Positions 44,901 to 48,174 of a stretch of DNA of 48,174 nucleotides are shown here, one piece after another. Numbering within the stretch: the first letter of the stretch is position 1; each line of letters opens with the position of its first letter. This DNA is from JBBQUP01 sp038212305 (GTDB lineage: Bacteria > Bacteroidota > Bacteroidia > Bacteroidales > Marinilabiliaceae), in the NCBI GenBank assembly GCA_038212305.1, contig JBBQUP010000012.1, positions 1 through 48,174 of the forward strand. Direction: 5' to 3'. Below the pieces are notes generated by a model that searched no databases, was not told the origin of the DNA, and saw only the letters and a list, made by a program, of their open reading frames with translations. The position numbers were made by a program, and so were the translations under genes.

Positions 44901-45203
44901 GGGTCTGCTGAAAAATTTAAGCAGCTTTATTTTCTAATTTTCCCGTAGGGAATTAATATTAATAGAGAATCATGTACGATTGATTGTTTTGCACGTAGGG
45001 CATTACATTCATGCATATAGGTTATTCCCCTCTGGGGAACAAATTATCTCAGCATTAATTCTCTATTGATATTTATCCCCTGACGGGGAATTTAAAATTT
45101 AATACGTCAAAGGGTTATGTAATATTTTCGCTTGCATTTGGCATCTATAAAAATCAAGTTAATTAATTATAATAGAATGAAATAATACTTTTTCAACAGA
45201 CCC
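44901..45203. mobile_element. 303-bp MITE-like element with 15-bp terminal inverted repeats and TA duplication
   Basis: GGGTCTGCTGAAAAA (44901-44915) and TTTTTCAACAGACCC (45189-45203) are inverted repeats with one mismatch. Both ends are flanked by TA (44899-44900 and 45204-45205), consistent with a TA target duplication. No transposase frame lies inside, so it would need a transposase elsewhere. I do not assign a family; TA targets are typical of IS630/Tc1-like elements. It sits 7 bp beyond the stop of the lyase-like gene. Confidence 0.6.
44940..45090. repeat. REP-like palindromes in inverted pairs inside the MITE
   Basis: Short GC palindromes occur in otherwise AT-rich DNA: TTCCCGTAGGGAA (44940-44952), TTCCCCTCTGGGGAA (45025-45039) and TCCCCTGACGGGGAA (45076-45090), with a degenerate unit near 44992-45000. 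The outer two are joined to matching flanks (44947-44970 ending AATAGAGAAT, and 45058-45080 starting ATTCTCTATT) in opposite orientation, so the block is a larger imperfect inverted repeat like a BIME. Confidence 0.55.
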
Positions 45204-45317
45204 TAATTAGATAGCTACATATTAATTCAGCTTGATAAATTTTATCTGCTACTACTATTCGTTTGATTAGATTATTGAATATAATCTCTTTCATTTGTGA
45301 ACGATTGAGTCGATAAC

Positions 45318-45680
45318 AAACCATCCACATGAACATTGCCTGTGATTGGGCGATTTCAGCATGGTTTCGTTGCTTCGTGTACTTTGTTCATGAATAAACG
45401 TCCGGTTATATCAGTCATACCGAAGCGTTCTGACATGTAATTTGCTGAAAGGCTTTGGTAGTGCTTCCATCTTAATAAAAACGAAAAAGGCCTTCCCTAG
45501 TCCAACTTTAATCTTACGGAATAAGACATTAAACATAGTTAATTCAATATGGCTACAACAATTACAAGTTCTTGAGAAATATTTCCCTATTTGGCTAGCT
45601 GTGTAATCAATTGAGATGAGCTAAATAGTCGACTATTACCGCGTCGGAATCATACCATTCAGGAAACTCTATGAGGTTCT
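45318..45680 (-). pseudogene. IS1595-type (ISXO2-like) transposase relic
   Basis: Fragments of a transposase are readable on the minus strand in shifting frames. NLIEFPEWYDSDAVIVDYL matches the N-terminal start of such proteins, and RTCNCCSHIELT resembles their Cys-rich ribbon. NYMSERFGMTDITGRLFM and NKVHEATKPC give the helix-turn-helix region; after an in-frame stop, NRPITGNVHVDG leads into the first catalytic Asp. The remaining DDE region is missing. Several frame changes and stops show it is dead. It lies 115 bp from the MITE; the remaining sequence up to 45949 has no gene. Confidence 0.55.
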
Positions 45681-45949
45681 GACCCTATTTGCCCATATTT
45701 TCAGCTAATTGCGCTTTTTAGTTTAACAATATGACTTCAAAATATATTGGATTAATCAGTTTCTCGCTTCATTAAGTTTTTTTGTGTAATTTTCGAATTA
45801 ATAATTATGGTAAATCTTGCTTTTTGATTGGCTAATTTTCTTTAAGTCAGCTTTGTCTGCTATAACAACAAATAGTGGAACTATAAACATGATTATTAAA
45901 TGAAGATGAGATCGGTAACCTAATTTAGAAAAGCCTAAATCAACCTTTA

Positions 45950-47203
45950 ATGGCCATATTTCGATTTATAAAAGAGAGTATTGGATTTGCTTTTGGATCG
46001 TTGCATAGCAATAAAATCAGATCGATTTTAACGTTAGGTGGTGTTACCATCGGCATTTTCTCAATTATTTCGGTATTTACGTTAATCGATTATCTCGAAA
46101 ATAGCATTCGGTCGAGTGTGCAATCATTGGGCGATAATGTTATTTACATCCAGAAGTGGCCTTGGACTGCCCCCGAAAACGAGACTGAATATCCATGGTG
46201 GAGGTATTTGAACAGACCTGTTCCAAAATTAAGTGAGTTGGATGCAATTAAACGGAACTCGCAAATGAGTGAAGTGGCTGTTTTTACCATCACATCGCGT
46301 AATCAATTGGCCTTTAACGACAATTCGTTTGATGATGCACAAGTGATGGGGGTTAGTCAGGATTTTGAGTTGGTATGGAATTTCTCCATTGGATCGGGTC
46401 GATATTTTTCTCCAAATGAGATAAACCAAGGAGCACAAATTATTGTGATTGGGGCTGAAATTGCAAAACAATTATTTGGTGATGAGAACCCATTGGGGAA
46501 TAAAATTCGAATACGTGGCAATAAGGTAACCATTGTGGGAGTAATTGAGAAGCAAGGATCTGACGCTTTTGGGAATAGCATGGATAAAAATGCAATTATT
46601 CCAATAAAGTATGCAGCAAGCATATTTAATATTCGAAGTAATTCGGTGAATCCGCTAATAATGGTGAAAGCTAAACCTCAATATACAGCTCAGGATTTAT
46701 CGGAAGAGTTAACCGGAGTGATGCGAAATATTCGACGTCAGAAACCTCGCGAAGAGAATAGCTTTGCATTAAACCGAATTAGTTTAATCCAAAAAATGTT
46801 CGATGCACTCTTTATGGCTCTGAATTTGGCGGGATGGTTTATTGGTGGGTTTGCTTTGTTGGTGGGAGGTTTTGGCATTGCCAATATTATGTTTGTCTCA
46901 GTTAAAGAACGTACCCGTATCATTGGAATTCAAAAAGCATTGGGAGCAAAAAAACGCTTTATTCTCATTCAGTTTTTAACCGAAAGTATATTCTTATCCT
47001 TGCTCGGAGGGGTTTTTGGATTACTGATTGTGTTCCTTGGCGTTCAAATTGTTAATTCAGCAATGGAAATAGAATTAACACTATCGTTTTACAATATTTC
47101 GTTAGCTCTTTTTGTCAGTGCTTCAATAGGTATACTTTCGGGCTATATTCCAGCCTTGAAAGCATCGCGGTTAGATCCAATTACTGCAATGAATTCGTTA
47201 TAG
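45950..47203 (+). CDS. ABC transporter permease, FtsX/MacB type
   Basis: A 417-aa inner-membrane permease. An N-terminal transmembrane helix (about 24-46, ILTLGGVTIGIFSIISVFTL) is followed by a periplasmic MacB core domain (about 48-275), then the FtsX domain with three helices: about 285-312 (GWFIGGFALLVGGFGIANIMFV), 338-362 (ESIFLSLLGGVFGLLIVFLG) and 375-398. The link VKERTRIIGIQKALGAKK and the end SGYIPALKASRLDPITAMNSL are family hallmarks. It would work with an ATPase, which is not in this window, in exporting or extracting lipids, peptides or lipoproteins. The substrate is unknown. It converges on the HIT gene with only 18 bp between the stops, and no terminator is visible there. Confidence 0.9.
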   Translation: MAIFRFIKESIGFAFGSLHSNKIRSILTLGGVTIGIFSIISVFTLIDYLENSIRSSVQSLGDNVIYIQKWPWTAPENETEYPWWRYLNRPVPKLSELDAIKRNSQMSEVAVFTITSRNQLAFNDNSFDDAQVMGVSQDFELVWNFSIGSGRYFSPNEINQGAQIIVIGAEIAKQLFGDENPLGNKIRIRGNKVTIVGVIEKQGSDAFGNSMDKNAIIPIKYAASIFNIRSNSVNPLIMVKAKPQYTAQDLSEELTGVMRNIRRQKPREENSFALNRISLIQKMFDALFMALNLAGWFIGGFALLVGGFGIANIMFVSVKERTRIIGIQKALGAKKRFILIQFLTESIFLSLLGGVFGLLIVFLGVQIVNSAMEIELTLSFYNISLALFVSASIGILSGYIPALKASRLDPITAMNSL

Positions 47204-47221
47204 TGAAGCCCGTAGAGCGAA

Positions 47222-47614
47222 TTAAAAATTATTTTTTATTGATTCGGCGATAGCCAAAAATTCCTCTTTCGAATACTTTAATTTTGGATTAGAGAAATTT
47301 ATATCGGTTTCGCTTTGAAGCGGAACTAAATGAATGTGTGCATGAGGCACCTCTAAGCCTAAAACAGCCATTCCTATTCGCTTGCATGGAATGGCTGTTT
47401 TAAGCGCCAAAGCAATTTTTTTGGAAAACACCATTAATCCTCCAATGGTTTGATCATCTAAATCAAAAATATAATCAATCTCTCTTTTAGGGATAACTAA
47501 ACAATGCCCCGCTGCCAAGGGATTAATATCTAAAAATGCTAAGTAGTTCTCGTCCTCCGCAATTTTATAGCAAGGAATATCGCCGTTAACAATTTTTGAA
47601 AAAATGGATGGCAT
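47222..47614 (-). CDS. HIT family nucleotide hydrolase (HINT-like)
   Basis: A 130-aa cytoplasmic protein of normal HIT length. It starts SIFSKIVNGDIPCYKIAED, typical of the HINT branch. FLDINPLAAGHCLVIPKR is the conserved nucleotide-binding segment, and HAHIHLVPL carries the histidine triad, with the middle His as the nucleophile. HINT proteins hydrolyse nucleoside phosphoramidates and AMP-lysine-type conjugates; the physiological substrate in Bacteroidota is not settled. It follows greA by 22 bp on the same strand, so the two are probably cotranscribed. Confidence 0.93.
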   Translation of the reverse strand: MPSIFSKIVNGDIPCYKIAEDENYLAFLDINPLAAGHCLVIPKREIDYIFDLDDQTIGGLMVFSKKIALALKTAIPCKRIGMAVLGLEVPHAHIHLVPLQSETDINFSNPKLKYSKEEFLAIAESIKNNF

Positions 47615-47636
47615 TGTATTAAAATTTAGAAGAAAG

Positions 47637-48110
47637 TTACAGTGAAATATCTACGATTTCAAACGACATAACGCCAGATGGAACGGTAATCTCAACCACA
47701 TCACCTACCACTTTGCCTAACAGACCTTGAGCAATAGGTGTTGAAATAGAGATTTTGCCTGTTTTTAAATCGGCTTCGCTTTCCGAAACAACTGTGTACA
47801 CCATTAAAGCATTGTTTTTAATGTTGCGAATGGTGACTTTATTTAATATTTGAACTTTAGATGTATCTAATTTCGATTCATCAATAATACGTGTATTGGC
47901 AATCACATCTTTGAGCTTGTTAATGCGCATTTCAAGCATTCCTTGAGCTTCTTTGGCAGCATCGTATTCGGCATTTTCCGACAAATCACCTTTGTCGCGT
48001 GCCTCAGCAATTTGACGCGAAATAGAAGGTCGTTCAACGCTTTCGAATTGAACCAATTCTTCTCTTAATCTTTTTAATCCCTCTTCGGTAACGTAATTTA
48101 TTTTTGACAT
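47637..48110 (-). CDS. greA: Transcription elongation factor GreA
   Basis: A 157-aa protein of standard GreA length. The N-terminal coiled coil (about 1-75) contains YVTEEGLKRLREEL and the tip motif ARDKGDLSENAEYDAAKEAQ, whose acidic residues enter the RNA polymerase secondary channel to stimulate cleavage of backtracked transcripts. The C-terminal FKBP-like domain (about 80-157) has ISTPIAQGLLGKVVGDVVEI and ends FEIVDISL. Housekeeping gene, transcribed away from the window's right edge, upstream of the HIT gene. Confidence 0.97.
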   Translation of the reverse strand: MSKINYVTEEGLKRLREELVQFESVERPSISRQIAEARDKGDLSENAEYDAAKEAQGMLEMRINKLKDVIANTRIIDESKLDTSKVQILNKVTIRNIKNNALMVYTVVSESEADLKTGKISISTPIAQGLLGKVVGDVVEITVPSGVMSFEIVDISL

Positions 48111-48144
48111 ATTATTTTCCTCCCATCACACTTAAAACTCGATA

Positions 48145-48174
48145 TTAAAAAAAGAAAGAATCCCGAACTTCGGG
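48145..48174 (-). terminator. Terminator of a minus-strand gene beyond the right edge
   Basis: At the window end the minus strand reads CCCGAAGTTCGGG (48174-48162), a short stem, followed by ATTCTTTCTTTTTTT. This would end a gene to the right of the window, just ahead of greA. It may extend past the edge. Confidence 0.65.

Noticed and set aside
44940..45090. Possible CRISPR repeats among the GC palindromes
   Set aside because: Units differ in sequence and spacing and lie inside terminal inverted repeats; no regular spacers and no cas genes.

Overview
The window looks like a chromosomal segment of a free-living, probably marine or sediment Bacteroidota (Marinilabiliales/Prolixibacteraceae-like). 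Reasons: AT-rich DNA, A/T-rich leaders rather than Shine-Dalgarno sites, two SusC/SusD pairs, many lipoproteins, a one-protein hybrid two-component regulator, and three proteins ending in a type IX secretion (T9SS, Por) C-terminal sorting domain. The lineage is an inference from gene content; no rRNA or marker phylogeny is available here.

Layout. (1) 2-853: 3' end of a GH2 glycosidase, then a 23-bp perfect hairpin and a decayed RNase HI gene (995-1922, minus). (2) PUL 1, minus strand, 2057-13142, transcribed GH3 > GH144 > SusC > SusD > LamG lipoprotein > GH144. Two GH144 (endo-beta-1,2-glucanase family) genes plus a GH3 beta-glucosidase suggest a beta-1,2-glucan (sophoran-type) utilization locus. 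(3) A 555-bp spacer holds the terminator of PUL 2, a long imperfect cruciform and phased ACTACA repeats. (4) PUL 2, minus strand, 13698-26893, transcribed CBM96-like T9SS protein > SusC > SusD > small lipoprotein > GH97 > a 1465-codon T9SS-exported heparinase II/III-type lyase with two CBM96-like modules and three FN3 domains. (5) Divergent plus-strand genes from 27281: the hybrid two-component sensor/AraC regulator, an unrecognised 621-aa Asp-rich exported protein, and a PF14099-type (PL20-like) lyase with a beta-trefoil and T9SS tag. (6) A plus-strand cluster with no SusCD, 35599-44893: GH3, CE2-like SGNH esterase, GH3, GH97 and a lyase-like lipoprotein. (7) 44894-45949: a 303-bp MITE-like element carrying REP-like palindromes, and a frameshifted IS1595-type transposase relic. 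(8) Housekeeping genes: a FtsX/MacB-type permease, a HIT protein and greA.

How the parts may work together. In PUL 1, GH144 enzymes would cut beta-1,2-glucan, SusCD and the LamG protein would capture and import oligosaccharides, and GH3 would release glucose. In PUL 2 and the neighbouring plus-strand genes, two T9SS-secreted lyase-like proteins and CBM96-like modules (a family described on alginate) point to a uronic-acid polymer. The CE2-like esterase would remove acyl groups and the GH3/GH97 enzymes would finish the oligosaccharides. The hybrid regulator, divergent from PUL 2, probably senses the product. The substrate assignments are inferences from families; the uronate assignment is weaker than the beta-1,2-glucan one. 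The most novel-looking gene is the 621-aa Asp-rich protein at 31834-33699.
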